Below, piece by piece: positions 8,578 to 18,378 of a stretch of 64,000 nt of DNA (positions are counted from its first letter, which is position 1; every line of letters starts with the position of its first letter). Below the pieces are notes generated by a model, which was given only the letters and a program-made list of their open reading frames with translations, was not told the DNA's origin and made no database searches. The position numbers and the translations under genes were made by a program. This stretch comes from Enterobacter sp. SA187 (GTDB lineage: Bacteria > Pseudomonadota > Gammaproteobacteria > Enterobacterales > Enterobacteriaceae), in contig NZ_CP019113.1 in NCBI RefSeq assembly GCF_001888805.2, forward strand, positions 3,472,001 to 3,536,000, read 5' to 3'.

Positions 8578-10109
8578 GGGTGCGGCTCCGTTTTGCTGGT
8601 CACATCGACCGCGTCGATGCGACGGCTGTTGAACAGGTTAAAGGAGCTGTCAGATCCGTGGCAGCCATCGCCAAAGGTAAATCCACAGCCGCTTTTTTCC
8701 GGGAAGGCATCGCGCGCCAGTTCACGGTGACTGGACGGCACCACGAAACGATCTTCGTAGTTGGCGATGGCCAGATAACGGTACATCTCCTGCGCCTGGG
8801 CTTCGGTCAGCCCCACTTCTTCCAGCGCACGGGTATCGAGCACGCCGTCCACGGTTTCAGCACGTTTGAAGTGACGCATCGCCAGCATACGTTTCAGCGC
8901 CAGCAGTACCGGCTGGGTGTCGCCTGCGGTCAGCAGGTTCGCCAGGTACTGCACCGGAATACGCAGACTGTCGACGTCCGGCAGAATACCGTTGCTGCTC
9001 AGCTCGCCCGCATCGGCAGCGGACTGGATCGGTGACAGAGGCGGCACGTACCAGACCATCGGCAGCGTGCGGTATTCCGGATGCAGCGGCAGCGCCAGCT
9101 TCCAGTCCATCGCCATTTTGTACACCGGCGAGTTTTGCGCCGCGTCGATCACGCTCTGCGGCACGCCGTCTTTCAGCGCCTGGGCGATCACTGCCGGATC
9201 GTTCGGATCGAGGAACACATCCAGCTGACGCTGATAGAGATCTTTTTCATTCTCGGTGCTTGCCGCATGTTCAATGGCGTCCGCGTCATACAGCAGCACG
9301 CCGAGATAACGGATACGGCCCACGCAGGTTTCAGAACACACCGTCGGCATACCGGCTTCAATACGCGGGTAGCAGAAAATGCACTTCTCGGATTTACCGC
9401 TCTTCCAGTTGAAGTAGATCTTTTTGTACGGGCAGCCGGTGATGCACATGCGCCAACCGCGGCATTTATCCTGGTCGATCAGCACAATGCCATCTTCTTC
9501 ACGCTTATAGATCGCGCCGCTCGGACAGGTCGCCACACACGCCGGGTTCAGGCAGTGCTCGCACAGGCGCGGCAGGTACATCATGAAGGTGTTTTCGAAC
9601 TGACCGTACATCGCCTTCTGCATGTTCTCGAAGTTCTGATCTTTGGCGCGCTTTTCAAACTCGCCGCCGAGGATCTCTTCCCAGTTCGGGCCGTGCTCGA
9701 TTTTGTTCATACGCTGGCCGGAAATCAGCGAGCGCGGACGGGCGATCGGCTGATGTTTGCTTTCCGGCGCGGTATGCAGGTGCTGATAATCGTAATCAAA
9801 GGGCTCGTAGTAATCGTCGATGCCCGGCAGATGCGGGTTAGCGAAGATTTTACCCAGCAGCGTCGCACGGTTACCCATGCGCGGCTGGATTTTGCCGTTG
9901 ATTTTACGGATCCAGCCACCCTTCCATTTTTCCTGGTTTTCCCAGTCATTGGGATAGCCGATGCCGGGTTTGGATTCCACGTTGTTAAACCACGCGTACT
10001 CCATGCCTTCACGGCTGGTCCAGACGTTTTTACAGGTGACTGAACAGGTATGGCAGCCGATGCATTTATCAAGATTCAGCACCATGCCGACTTGTGAACG
10101 AATTTTCAT
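8574..10109 (-). CDS. narH: Respiratory nitrate reductase beta subunit (iron-sulfur)
   Basis: A 511-residue electron-transfer subunit. The first cluster motif is C16-C19-C22-C26 in CIGCHTCSVTC. Further ferredoxin-like motifs are CEHCLNPACVATC and CRGWRMCITGC; the Trp in place of a Cys in the latter marks the [3Fe-4S] site typical of NarH. It couples NarI haems to the NarG [4Fe-4S]/molybdenum site on the cytoplasmic face. It overlaps narG and narJ by 4 bp on either side. Confidence 0.98.
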   Translation of the reverse strand: MKIRSQVGMVLNLDKCIGCHTCSVTCKNVWTSREGMEYAWFNNVESKPGIGYPNDWENQEKWKGGWIRKINGKIQPRMGNRATLLGKIFANPHLPGIDDYYEPFDYDYQHLHTAPESKHQPIARPRSLISGQRMNKIEHGPNWEEILGGEFEKRAKDQNFENMQKAMYGQFENTFMMYLPRLCEHCLNPACVATCPSGAIYKREEDGIVLIDQDKCRGWRMCITGCPYKKIYFNWKSGKSEKCIFCYPRIEAGMPTVCSETCVGRIRYLGVLLYDADAIEHAASTENEKDLYQRQLDVFLDPNDPAVIAQALKDGVPQSVIDAAQNSPVYKMAMDWKLALPLHPEYRTLPMVWYVPPLSPIQSAADAGELSSNGILPDVDSLRIPVQYLANLLTAGDTQPVLLALKRMLAMRHFKRAETVDGVLDTRALEEVGLTEAQAQEMYRYLAIANYEDRFVVPSSHRELARDAFPEKSGCGFTFGDGCHGSDSSFNLFNSRRIDAVDVTSKTEPHP

Positions 10110-13100
10110 TTTACGCTCTCCTGTACCTGGTCGTTGCCTTCGCCATCCAGCCAGTTAATATTTTTCATCTTACGTACCACTACGAATTCATCGCGGTTAG
10201 AACCGACCGTGCCGTAATAGTTAAAGCCGTAGGCCAGCTGTGCATAGCCGCCGATCATATGGGTCGGTTTCGGGCTGATACGGGTGACGGAGTTATGAAT
10301 GCCGCCGCGCTGACCGGTGATTTCCGATCCCGGCAGGTTCACAATACGTTCCTGCGCGTGATACATCATGGTCATGCCGGACGGGACACGCTGGCTCACC
10401 ACCGCACGCGCCGTCAGCGCGCCATTGCTGTTGAAGACTTCGATCCAGTCGTTATCCTCAATGCCCAGATCTTTGGCGTCGCTCTCACTCATCCAGACAA
10501 TCGGGCCGCCGCGTGACAGGGTCAGCATCAGCAGGTTGTCGCTGTAAGTGGAGTGAATGCCCCATTTCTGGTGCGGCGTCAGGAAGTTCAGCGCTTTCTC
10601 CGGATTACCGTTGGATTTCTTGCCCATCACCGCTTTTACCGAGCGGGTGTCGATCGGCGGACGGTACACCAGCAGGCTTTCGCCGAAGTCACGCATCCAC
10701 TGATGATCCTGATACAGCTGCTGACGGCCGGACAGCGTACGCCACGGGATCAGCTCATGAACGTTGGTGTAACCCGCGTTATAGGAGACGTGCTCGTCTT
10801 CCAGGCCAGACCAGGTCGGGCTGGAGATGATTTTGCGCGGCTGAGCCTGAATATCGCGGAAGCGGATCTTCTCTTCCTCTTTATTGGTCGCCAGATGCGT
10901 ATGATCACGACCGGTAAACTCACTGAGCGCTGCCCAGGCTTTTACCGCCACATGACCGTTGGTTTCCGGCGCAAGTGTGAGGATCATTTCTGCGGCGTCA
11001 ATGGCCGTATTCAGCATCGGCTGGCCTTTGGCCGGGCCGTCCGCTTTGGTGTAATTCAGCTTACGCAGCAAATCCATTTCGCTCTGGGTATTCCAGGCGA
11101 TGCCTTTGCCGCCGTTGCCGATTTTCTCCATCAACGGGCCGATAGAGGTGAAGCGCTCCCAGGTGGCCGGGTAGTCGCGTTCAACCGGAATAATGTGCGG
11201 CGCGGTTTTACCCGGGATGAGATCACATTCGCCTTTTTTCCAGTCCTTCACATCCAGCGGCTGCGCCAGTTCGGCGGCAGAGTCGTGCTGGATTGGCAGC
11301 GTCACAATATCTGTCTCTTTACCGAGATGGCCGACGCACACTTCAGAGAAGGACATCGCGATGCCTTTATAGATTTCCCAGTCGCTTTTTGACTCCCACG
11401 CCGGATCGACGGCCGCAGACAGCGGATGAATAAAGGGATGCATATCCGAAGTATTCATGTCGTCTTTTTCGTACCAGGTGGCGGTCGGCAGCACGATGTC
11501 GGAATAGAGGCAGGTGCTGGACAGACGGAAGTCGAGCGTCACCACCAGATCCAGTTTGCCGTCGAGACCGTTATCCACCCATTCCACTTCTTCCGGCTTA
11601 ACGCTGCCCTGCTGACCGAGATCCAGCCCCTGAATGCCGTGCTCGGTACCCAGCAGGTACTTCAGCATGTATTCATGGCCTTTACCGGAAGAGCCCAGCA
11701 GGTTGGAGCGCCAGACAAACAGGTTGCGCGGATGGTTTTTGCCGTTTTCCGGCTGCTCTGCCGCGAAACGGATGGTGCCCTCTTTCAGCGCCTTCACGGT
11801 GTAATCCACCGGGTTCATCCCGGCTTTTTCCGCTTCGGCGGCGATGCGCAGCGGGTTGGTGCCTAACTGCGGTGCAGATGGCAGCCAGCCCATACGCTCG
11901 GCGCGAACGTTAAAGTCGATCAGGTTGCCGCTGTAGCGGGATTTGTCCGCCAGCGGTGAAAGCAGCTCCTGCGCGGTCAGCGACTCATAGCGCCACTGGC
12001 TGGAGTGGTTATAGAAGTACGAGGTGCTGTTCATATGACGCGCCGGACGCTGCCAGTCAAGGGCAAACGCCAGCGGCTGCCAGCCGGTCTGCGGACGTAG
12101 TTTTTCCTGGCCGACATAGTGTGCCCAGCCGCCGCCGCTCTGACCGATACAGCCGCAGAAAATCAGCATGTTGATCAGGCCACGATAGTTCATATCGAGG
12201 TGATACCAGTGGTTCAGTCCGGCGCCGACGATGATCATAGAACGACCATGGGTTTTATCGGCGTTATCAGCAAACTCGCGGGCGGTACGGATGATCTGCG
12301 CGCGCGGCACGCCGGTGATTTGCTCGGCCCATGCCGGGGTATAAGCTTTGACCTCGTCATAACTGGTGGCGCAGTTGGCATCGTCCAGGCCACGATCGAG
12401 GCCATAGTTCGCCAGCGTCAGATCGTAAACCGTGGTCACCAGCGCGGTGCTGCCGTCGGCCAGTTGCAGACGTTTGACCGGCAGTTTATGGGTCAGCACG
12501 TTGTCCAGCGCCACGCTGTTGAAGTGCTCGGTGCCGTCGCCGCCAAAGTACGGGAAGCCAACGTCAGCGATGTCATCGTGATTGCCGAGCAGGCTCAGAC
12601 GCAGATGCGCCTCGTCACCGGTTGTGCCGTCGCGCTGTTCGAGGTTCCACTTGCCTTTCTCGCCCCAGCGGTAACCGATGGAGCCGTTCGGCGCGATCAG
12701 TTCGTCGTTGTCGTTAACGGCAACGGTTTTCCATTCCGGGTTATTTTCCTGGCCGAGGGCATCCACCAGATCGGCGGCGCGCAGCATACGGCCTGCGGCG
12801 TAGTAACCTTCACGCTCTTCCAGCATCACCAGCATCGGCATGTCGGTGTAACGGCGCACGTAATCGGTGAAGTACTGGCTTGGGTTATCGAGGTGGAACT
12901 CACGCAGCATCACGTGGCCCATCGCCAGCGCCATCGCGGCATCGGTGCCCTGTTTCGGGGCCAGCCACAGGTCGCACAGCTTGGCGATTTCCGCGTAGTC
13001 CGGGGTAATGGCGACGGTTTTGGTGCCTTTGTAGCGAACTTCCGTAAAGAAGTGGGCGTCCGGAGTACGGGTTTGCGGGACGTTAGAGCCCCAGGCAATG

Positions 13101-13849
13101 ATATAGCTGGAGTTATACCAGTCGGCGGATTCTGGCACGTCGGTCTGCTCGCCCCAGGTCTGCGGGGACGCAGGCGGCAGGTCGCAGTACCAGTCGTAGA
13201 AGCTCAGACAGGTGCCGCCAATCAGCGACAGGTAACGCGCGCCAGAGGCATAAGACACCATCGACATCGCCGGGATCGGCGAGAAGCCCGCGACACGGTC
13301 CGGGCCGTAGGTTTTCACGGTATAGACGTTAGAGGCGGCGATCAGCTCGTTCACTTCCTGCCAGGAGGAGCGCACAAAGCCGCCGCGACCACGCGCCTGT
13401 TTAAAACTTTTGGCTTTTTCCGCGTCTTCAATAATCGATGCCCAGGCATTCACCGGATCGCTGTGACGGGCTTTCGCTTCACGCCACATCTTCATCAGAC
13501 GTTTACGCATCAGCGGGTATTTCAGGCGGTTTGCGCTGTAGAGATACCAGGAGTAGCTCGCACCACGCGGGCAGCCGCGCGGTTCGTGGTTCGGCATATC
13601 CGGACGGGTACGCGGGTAATCGGTCTGCTGGGTTTCCCAGGTGACCAGGCCGTTTTTAACAAAAATCTTCCAGCTGCAAGAACCGGTACAGTTTACACCG
13701 TGCGTGGAGCGCACCACTTTGTCGTGCGACCAGCGGTTACGGTATCCGTCCTCCCAGTCCCGGTTTGATTCATGAATCTGGCCATGCCCATCGGCAAAGG
13801 TTTCGCCCTTCTGTTTGAAGTAGCGAAACCGGTCCAGGAATTTACTCAT
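10106..13849 (-). CDS. narG: Respiratory nitrate reductase alpha subunit (molybdenum)
   Basis: A 1247-residue catalytic subunit, exactly the E. coli length, reducing nitrate to nitrite with bis-MGD cofactor. The FS0 cluster ligands are visible as H50, C54 and C58 in THGVNCTGSC, followed by the RGCPRGASYSWYLY segment. The start is MSKFLDRFRYF at 13849, about 100 bp downstream of the FNR box; the open frame extends 51 codons further into promoter DNA and those codons are rejected. No Tat signal is seen beyond the usual vestigial N-terminus. First gene of the operon. Confidence 0.98.
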   Translation of the reverse strand: MSKFLDRFRYFKQKGETFADGHGQIHESNRDWEDGYRNRWSHDKVVRSTHGVNCTGSCSWKIFVKNGLVTWETQQTDYPRTRPDMPNHEPRGCPRGASYSWYLYSANRLKYPLMRKRLMKMWREAKARHSDPVNAWASIIEDAEKAKSFKQARGRGGFVRSSWQEVNELIAASNVYTVKTYGPDRVAGFSPIPAMSMVSYASGARYLSLIGGTCLSFYDWYCDLPPASPQTWGEQTDVPESADWYNSSYIIAWGSNVPQTRTPDAHFFTEVRYKGTKTVAITPDYAEIAKLCDLWLAPKQGTDAAMALAMGHVMLREFHLDNPSQYFTDYVRRYTDMPMLVMLEEREGYYAAGRMLRAADLVDALGQENNPEWKTVAVNDNDELIAPNGSIGYRWGEKGKWNLEQRDGTTGDEAHLRLSLLGNHDDIADVGFPYFGGDGTEHFNSVALDNVLTHKLPVKRLQLADGSTALVTTVYDLTLANYGLDRGLDDANCATSYDEVKAYTPAWAEQITGVPRAQIIRTAREFADNADKTHGRSMIIVGAGLNHWYHLDMNYRGLINMLIFCGCIGQSGGGWAHYVGQEKLRPQTGWQPLAFALDWQRPARHMNSTSYFYNHSSQWRYESLTAQELLSPLADKSRYSGNLIDFNVRAERMGWLPSAPQLGTNPLRIAAEAEKAGMNPVDYTVKALKEGTIRFAAEQPENGKNHPRNLFVWRSNLLGSSGKGHEYMLKYLLGTEHGIQGLDLGQQGSVKPEEVEWVDNGLDGKLDLVVTLDFRLSSTCLYSDIVLPTATWYEKDDMNTSDMHPFIHPLSAAVDPAWESKSDWEIYKGIAMSFSEVCVGHLGKETDIVTLPIQHDSAAELAQPLDVKDWKKGECDLIPGKTAPHIIPVERDYPATWERFTSIGPLMEKIGNGGKGIAWNTQSEMDLLRKLNYTKADGPAKGQPMLNTAIDAAEMILTLAPETNGHVAVKAWAALSEFTGRDHTHLATNKEEEKIRFRDIQAQPRKIISSPTWSGLEDEHVSYNAGYTNVHELIPWRTLSGRQQLYQDHQWMRDFGESLLVYRPPIDTRSVKAVMGKKSNGNPEKALNFLTPHQKWGIHSTYSDNLLMLTLSRGGPIVWMSESDAKDLGIEDNDWIEVFNSNGALTARAVVSQRVPSGMTMMYHAQERIVNLPGSEITGQRGGIHNSVTRISPKPTHMIGGYAQLAYGFNYYGTVGSNRDEFVVVRKMKNINWLDGEGNDQVQESVK

Positions 13850-13942
13850 CGGGTTTCTCCTGTAAGGAGCCTGTGCGGCTCTCTGGTAAATCGACATTGC
13901 TGCAAGTTGCGGCGAAGGTAACGCGCTGAATGATGACGGGAA

Positions 13943-13956
13943 TTGATGGCGATCAA
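13943..13956 (-). promoter_or_regulatory. FNR box of the narG promoter
   Basis: A perfect palindrome TTGAT-N4-ATCAA centred at 13949.5. If FNR acts as a class II activator at -41.5, transcription would start near 13908, giving a leader of about 59 nt before narG. Spacing to narG fits the E. coli promoter. Confidence 0.9.
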
Positions 13957-13984
13957 GGCACACCGGCTTAGTTATGGCGGTCGT

Positions 13985-14107
13985 TAAACGCCATACCACC
14001 AAAGGGGGATAACCTGGATTTTCATAACACTTTGAAATATAACGTATTTTTAAATTAACCCGTAATTTTACTGTCGATATTCAGCCATGCGGGGTATTAG
14101 GGGGTAG
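13985..14107 (-). promoter_or_regulatory. NarL-type heptamer region upstream of narG
   Basis: Minus-strand sequences close to the NarL heptamer TACYYMT occur near 13991-14007 (TACCACC on plus and TATCCCCC on minus) and near 14093-14107 (TACCCCC and ATACCCC). Taking the inferred start at 13908, these fall near -90 and -195, the regions where NarL binds in E. coli narG. The DNA between (14020-14075) is AT-rich, as expected for an IHF bend. Site assignment is by eye. Confidence 0.6.
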
Positions 14108-14191
14108 ATGATTTCACCCTGTGACGCCGCGCAACGTTTTTCCACGGTGCAACGGGTGAAAAATTAAAGTATGTTGTAACTATATGAGGGG

Positions 14192-14217
14192 TAAAAAAAG
14201 CGCGGCGAGGCCGCGCA
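14192..14217 (-). terminator. narK terminator
   Basis: On the minus strand GCGCGGC-CTC-GCCGCGC followed by seven T residues, just after the narK stop. It separates narK transcription from narG. Confidence 0.9.
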
Positions 14218-14234
14218 AGGATAATCAACAGTAC

Positions 14235-15629
14235 TTACTTTTTATTAGAATTACGGCCATACACCGCCCAGGTGATGATCACACAGGCGACATAGAACAC
14301 GAGGAACACTTTCATGGCATCGGCCGGGGAACCGGTCAGCGCCAGCGAGGTGCCAAAGGCTTTCGGGATAAAGAAGCCGCCGATCGCGCCAATCGCCGAG
14401 ATAAAGCCCAGCGCGGCTGCGGTGTCGGTTGCCGCTTCGCGCAGCGCCTGGGCATCATCGCCGCCCTGCGCTTTCACGCGCTCAACGGTCATCTTGCGGA
14501 AAATCACCGAAATCATCTGGAAGCTGGAACCACTCCCCAGCCCGGCCGTCAGGAACAGCACCATAAACACGCCGAAGAAGGCTTCGAAATGACCGGCGCT
14601 GGTCGCCGTCGGCAGCGTCAGGAACAGCAGCGCGCTGAAAATGGCCATAACGATGAAGTTCACCAGCGTGACGCGGGTCCCGCCCAGACGATCCGACAGC
14701 GCCCCGCCACAGGAGCGGGCAATGGCGCCAATCAGCGGGCCAAAGAAGGCATAATGCAGCACATTAACATCCGGGAACTGGGTTTTCGCCAGCATCGCAA
14801 ATCCGGCAGAGAAACCAATAAAGGAGCCGAAAGTTGCCAGATACAGGAAGCCGAGGATCCACAGATGGGCGCGTTTTAATACCGGTAACTGCGCACGGAG
14901 CGAGGCCTTCGAGGTCGCCAGCTCGTTCATGCCGAACCAGGCCGCGAGGGTGAAGACCACCAGGAACGGCACCCAAATCCATGCGGCGTTTTCCAGATAC
15001 AGACGCGAACCGTCGGCCTGTTCAACGCCTGTGCCGCCAAAGGCCGCGAAAATGGACATGGAGATCGCCAGCGGTGCCACCAGCTGCATCACGCTCACGC
15101 CGAGGTTGCCCATGCCGCCGTTAATGCCCAGCGCGCCGCCCTGCTTCTCTTTCGGATAGAAGAAGCTGATGTTCGCCATGCTGGAAGCAAAGTTTGCCCC
15201 GGCAAAACCGCACAGCAGCGCAATGATGATGAAAGTACTGAACGGCGTGGTCGGATCCTGCACCACAAAACCTAACCATACGCAGGGTATGATCATGATC
15301 CCGGTGCTGAACGCCGTCCAGCGGCGGCCACCAAAGATCGGCACCATAAAGGCGTAAGGCACACGCAGCAACGCCCCGGATACGGACGGCAGCGCGGTTA
15401 ACATAAACAGCTGATCGGTCGTAAAGTTAAAACCCACTTTATTCAGGTTTACCGCGACCGCACTAAACAACATCCACACGCAAAACGCCAGCAGCAGGCA
15501 AGGCACGGAGATCCACAAATTGCGGCTCGCCACACGATGGCCTTTTTGTTGCCAGAAAGCAGGATCTTCCGGACGCCATTCAGTAATGACGGATCCGGTA
15601 GCCCTTTCAGGAACGGAAGAGTGACTCAT
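14235..15629 (-). CDS. narK: Nitrate/nitrite antiporter NarK
   Basis: A 464-residue major facilitator protein with 12 hydrophobic segments that imports nitrate and exports nitrite for NarGHI. The nitrate signature regions GFAGANFASSMANISFF and GGALGINGGMGNLGVS, and a second one (TAGLGSGSSFQMI), are clear. ATG at 15629 (MSHSSVPERATG) has AGAGG 5-6 bp upstream; an in-frame GTG two codons earlier lies inside that ribosome site and is rejected. Own FNR-controlled promoter. Confidence 0.97.
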   Translation of the reverse strand: MSHSSVPERATGSVITEWRPEDPAFWQQKGHRVASRNLWISVPCLLLAFCVWMLFSAVAVNLNKVGFNFTTDQLFMLTALPSVSGALLRVPYAFMVPIFGGRRWTAFSTGIMIIPCVWLGFVVQDPTTPFSTFIIIALLCGFAGANFASSMANISFFYPKEKQGGALGINGGMGNLGVSVMQLVAPLAISMSIFAAFGGTGVEQADGSRLYLENAAWIWVPFLVVFTLAAWFGMNELATSKASLRAQLPVLKRAHLWILGFLYLATFGSFIGFSAGFAMLAKTQFPDVNVLHYAFFGPLIGAIARSCGGALSDRLGGTRVTLVNFIVMAIFSALLFLTLPTATSAGHFEAFFGVFMVLFLTAGLGSGSSFQMISVIFRKMTVERVKAQGGDDAQALREAATDTAAALGFISAIGAIGGFFIPKAFGTSLALTGSPADAMKVFLVFYVACVIITWAVYGRNSNKK

Positions 15630-15688
15630 AGACACCTCTGATAATCAATTCAACGCCTGCCACCTTAGGGTTTACAGCGGCGCTTAAG

Positions 15689-15702
15689 TTGATATAAATC
15701 AA
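15689..15702 (-). promoter_or_regulatory. FNR box of the narK promoter
   Basis: A perfect TTGAT-ATAA-ATCAA palindrome centred at 15695.5, 66 bp upstream of the narK ATG. A class II position gives a start near 15654. Confidence 0.9.
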
Positions 15703-15739
15703 AGGAAAAGTTGACGGTCAGCGGCACAAAAATTAACCC

Positions 15740-15883
15740 TACTCCCTAATGGGCACTTAAAAGCGTCAAAAATAGTGTGGTTTTTCACGGCGCTGTAGGT
15801 ATTCGCCGCATGCATGGATCTTTGTCATCCGGCATGGGCAATAAAGAGGTAACTCTTTTTAGGTATGGGTATACTCCGGGGTA
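15740..15883. promoter_or_regulatory. NarL-type heptamers between narK and narX
   Basis: Candidates are TACTCCC-TA-ATGGGCA at 15740-15755, resembling the 7-2-7 inverted arrangement, and a cluster of ATGGGTA (15865-15871), TACTCCG (15872-15878) and CGGGGTA (15877-15883). The first lies about 85-100 bp upstream of the inferred narK start. The region also has to contain the narX promoter. Confidence 0.6.
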
Positions 15884-15938
15884 TGTCCGACAATACCGCC
15901 TCACTCGCACCTGTCCCAGGTCTGGAGCTGCCCTGACG

Positions 15939-17735
15939 ATGTTAAAACGCCTGTTTTCTCCCCTCACGCTGGTTAATCAACTGGCGCTGATCATGCTGCT
16001 GTCCACCCTTATCGGCGTGACGGGCATGGCGATTTCCGGCTCGCTGGCGCAGGGTGTCCAGGGCAGCGCCCATGCCATCAATAAAGCCGGTTCACTGCGA
16101 ATGCAGAGCTACCGCCTGCTGGCGGCCATCCCGTTGACTGCTGACGATCAGCCGCTGCTGGATGAAATGTCGAAGACCGCCTTCAGCCCGGAGCTGGCGC
16201 AGGCCGCTGTGCGTGACGACCAACAATCACAGCTGATCGCCCTGCAAAATTTCTGGCGCAGCGATGTCGAGCCGGGCTTAAAACGCGCCCGCGAACCGCA
16301 GGAGGTTTCCGCGGAAATCGCCACCTTTGTTAATCGCATTGATATGCTGGTGACCGCTTTTGATCACAGTACCGAACAGCGTATTGAGCGCGTGGTGGTG
16401 ATGCAGTGGGCTATGGCGGCGGTGATGGGTTGCCTGCTGGTATTCACTATTGTCTGGCTGCGCGCCCGCCTGCTACGTCCGTGGCAACAGCTGGTGCGCA
16501 TGGCGCGGGCGGTCAGCCACCGGGATTTCACCCGCCGGGCGAATATCAGCGGACGCAATGAAATGGCGACGCTGGGCATGGCGCTCAATAATATGTCCGC
16601 GGAGCTGGCAGAAAGCTACGCCGTGCTGGAGCAGCGGGTGCAGGAAAAAACCGCCGGGCTTGAGCAAAAAAATCAGATCCTCTCCTTCCTGTGGCAGGCC
16701 AACCGCCGCCTGCACTCTCAGGTCCCCATGTGCGAGCGTATTTCGCCGGTGCTGAACGGCCTGCAAAGTCTGACGCTACTGCATGATATCGAACTGCGTA
16801 TTTACGATATTGAAGATGAGGCAAACCACCAGGAATTTACCTGCCAGTCGGACGCCAGCTGCGACAATATCGGCTGCAATCTCTGCCCACGCAGCCAGGA
16901 AGCGTCCCCCGCAGGGGGTATAACCCTCAAGTGGCGGCTGGCGGATGCCCATATGCAATATGGCCTGCTGCTGGCTCAGCTGCCGCCGGGCCGTCATCTC
17001 AGTCACGATCAGCAACAACTGGTGGATACGCTGGTGGAACAGCTCACCGCCACCCTGGCGCTGGAGCGTCATCAGGAGCGCCAGCAGCAGATGATGGTGA
17101 TGGAGGAGCGCGCCACCATTGCGCGGGAACTGCATGACTCCATCGCCCAGTCGCTCTCCTGTATGAAGATACAGGTCAGCTGTCTGCAAATGCAGGGGGA
17201 TACGCTGCCGGAAAACAGCCGCCAGCTGCTGGGTCAGATCCGCAATGAGCTCAATACTTCCTGGGCGCAACTGCGGGAGTTGCTTACCACCTTCCGCTTA
17301 CAGCTCACTGAGCCCGGTCTGCGCCCGGCACTGCAGGCCAGCTGTCAGGAATACAGCGCCCATTTTGGCTTCCCGGTCACGCTGGATTACCAGTTGCCGC
17401 CCCGCTTTGTGCCCTCGCATCAGGCGATCCATCTGCTGCAAATTGCCCGTGAAGCCCTGAGCAACGCCCTTAAACACGCCGGGGCCACTGAAGTAACCGT
17501 GTCGGTGACCCAACAGGCGCAGCGGGTAACGCTGTGCGTGACAGACAACGGGTGCGGCATCCCGGAACATGCCGAGCGCACCAACCATTATGGCCTGATT
17601 ATCATGCGTGACCGCGCCCAGAGTTTGCGCGGCGACTGTGTGATCCGCCGCCGGGAGGCCGGTGGAACCGAAGTGATAATCACCTTCATACCTGAAAAGC
17701 TTCTCTCATCACGACCAGGAGATAACGATGACTAA
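15939..17735 (+). CDS. narX: Nitrate/nitrite sensor histidine kinase NarX
   Basis: A 598-residue inner-membrane kinase, the E. coli length. Two membrane segments bracket a periplasmic domain with the nitrate-binding P-box (INKAGSLRMQSYRLLA). A HAMP and a central module with a cysteine cluster (CDNIGCNLC) follow, then a HisKA_3 dimerisation domain (IARELHDSIAQSLS, phospho-His near 399) and an ATPase domain with DNGCGIP and NHYGLIIMRDRA. ATG at 15939 (MLKRLFSPLTLVNQ) has GGAG upstream; the longer frame is not used. It overlaps narL by 8 bp. Confidence 0.97.
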   Translation: MLKRLFSPLTLVNQLALIMLLSTLIGVTGMAISGSLAQGVQGSAHAINKAGSLRMQSYRLLAAIPLTADDQPLLDEMSKTAFSPELAQAAVRDDQQSQLIALQNFWRSDVEPGLKRAREPQEVSAEIATFVNRIDMLVTAFDHSTEQRIERVVVMQWAMAAVMGCLLVFTIVWLRARLLRPWQQLVRMARAVSHRDFTRRANISGRNEMATLGMALNNMSAELAESYAVLEQRVQEKTAGLEQKNQILSFLWQANRRLHSQVPMCERISPVLNGLQSLTLLHDIELRIYDIEDEANHQEFTCQSDASCDNIGCNLCPRSQEASPAGGITLKWRLADAHMQYGLLLAQLPPGRHLSHDQQQLVDTLVEQLTATLALERHQERQQQMMVMEERATIARELHDSIAQSLSCMKIQVSCLQMQGDTLPENSRQLLGQIRNELNTSWAQLRELLTTFRLQLTEPGLRPALQASCQEYSAHFGFPVTLDYQLPPRFVPSHQAIHLLQIAREALSNALKHAGATEVTVSVTQQAQRVTLCVTDNGCGIPEHAERTNHYGLIIMRDRAQSLRGDCVIRRREAGGTEVIITFIPEKLLSSRPGDNDD

Positions 17736-18378
17736 TCCGGAACCCGCCACTATCCTGCTGATTGACGATCATCCGATGCTGCGCACCGGCGTTAAGCAGC
17801 TCATCAGCATGGCAAACGACATCACGGTGGCTGGCGAAGCCAGTAACGGCGAACAGGGCATTGAACTGGCCGAGGCGTTAGATCCGGACCTGATTTTACT
17901 GGATCTAAATATGCCGGGCATGAACGGCCTGGAAACCCTCGACAAGCTGCGGGAGAAAACCCTCTCCGGGCGCATCGTGGTATTCAGCGTGTCGAATCAT
18001 GAAGAAGACGTAGTGACGGCGCTGAAACGCGGCGCGGACGGTTATCTGTTAAAAGATATGGAGCCGGAGGATCTGCTGAAAGCGCTGCAACAGGCTGCCG
18101 CAGGAGAAATGGTGCTCAGCGAAGCGCTGACGCCGGTGCTGGCCGCCAGCCTGCGCGCCAACCGCGCCACTTCTGACCGTGACGTCAGTCAGTTAACGCC
18201 CCGCGAGCGCGATATTCTCAAACTCATCGCCCAGGGTTTGCCGAACAAAATGATCGCCCGCCGTCTGGACATCACCGAAAGCACCGTCAAAGTTCACGTG
18301 AAGCATATGCTGAAGAAAATGAAGCTGAAATCCCGTGTCGAAGCCGCCGTGTGGGTACATCAGGACCGGATTTTCTGA
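17728..18378 (+). CDS. narL: Response regulator NarL
   Basis: A 216-residue transcription factor. The receiver domain has acidic residues DDHP (about 14-15), the phospho-acceptor D59 in LILLDLNMPGMNG and K in YLLKDMEP. The C-terminal LuxR/GerE helix-turn-helix is LTPRERDILKLIAQGLPNKMIARRL. Phospho-NarL activates narGHJI and narK and represses alternative pathways. Its TGA abuts the ychO stop directly (TGATCA is shared), so there is no intergenic spacer. Confidence 0.98.
   Translation: MTNPEPATILLIDDHPMLRTGVKQLISMANDITVAGEASNGEQGIELAEALDPDLILLDLNMPGMNGLETLDKLREKTLSGRIVVFSVSNHEEDVVTALKRGADGYLLKDMEPEDLLKALQQAAAGEMVLSEALTPVLAASLRANRATSDRDVSQLTPRERDILKLIAQGLPNKMIARRLDITESTVKVHVKHMLKKMKLKSRVEAAVWVHQDRIF

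Noticed and set aside
12119..13768. 549-codon plus frame opposite narG
   Set aside because: Lies wholly antisense to a perfectly conserved narG; composition is that of a shadow frame (His, Arg and Val rich), with no domain.
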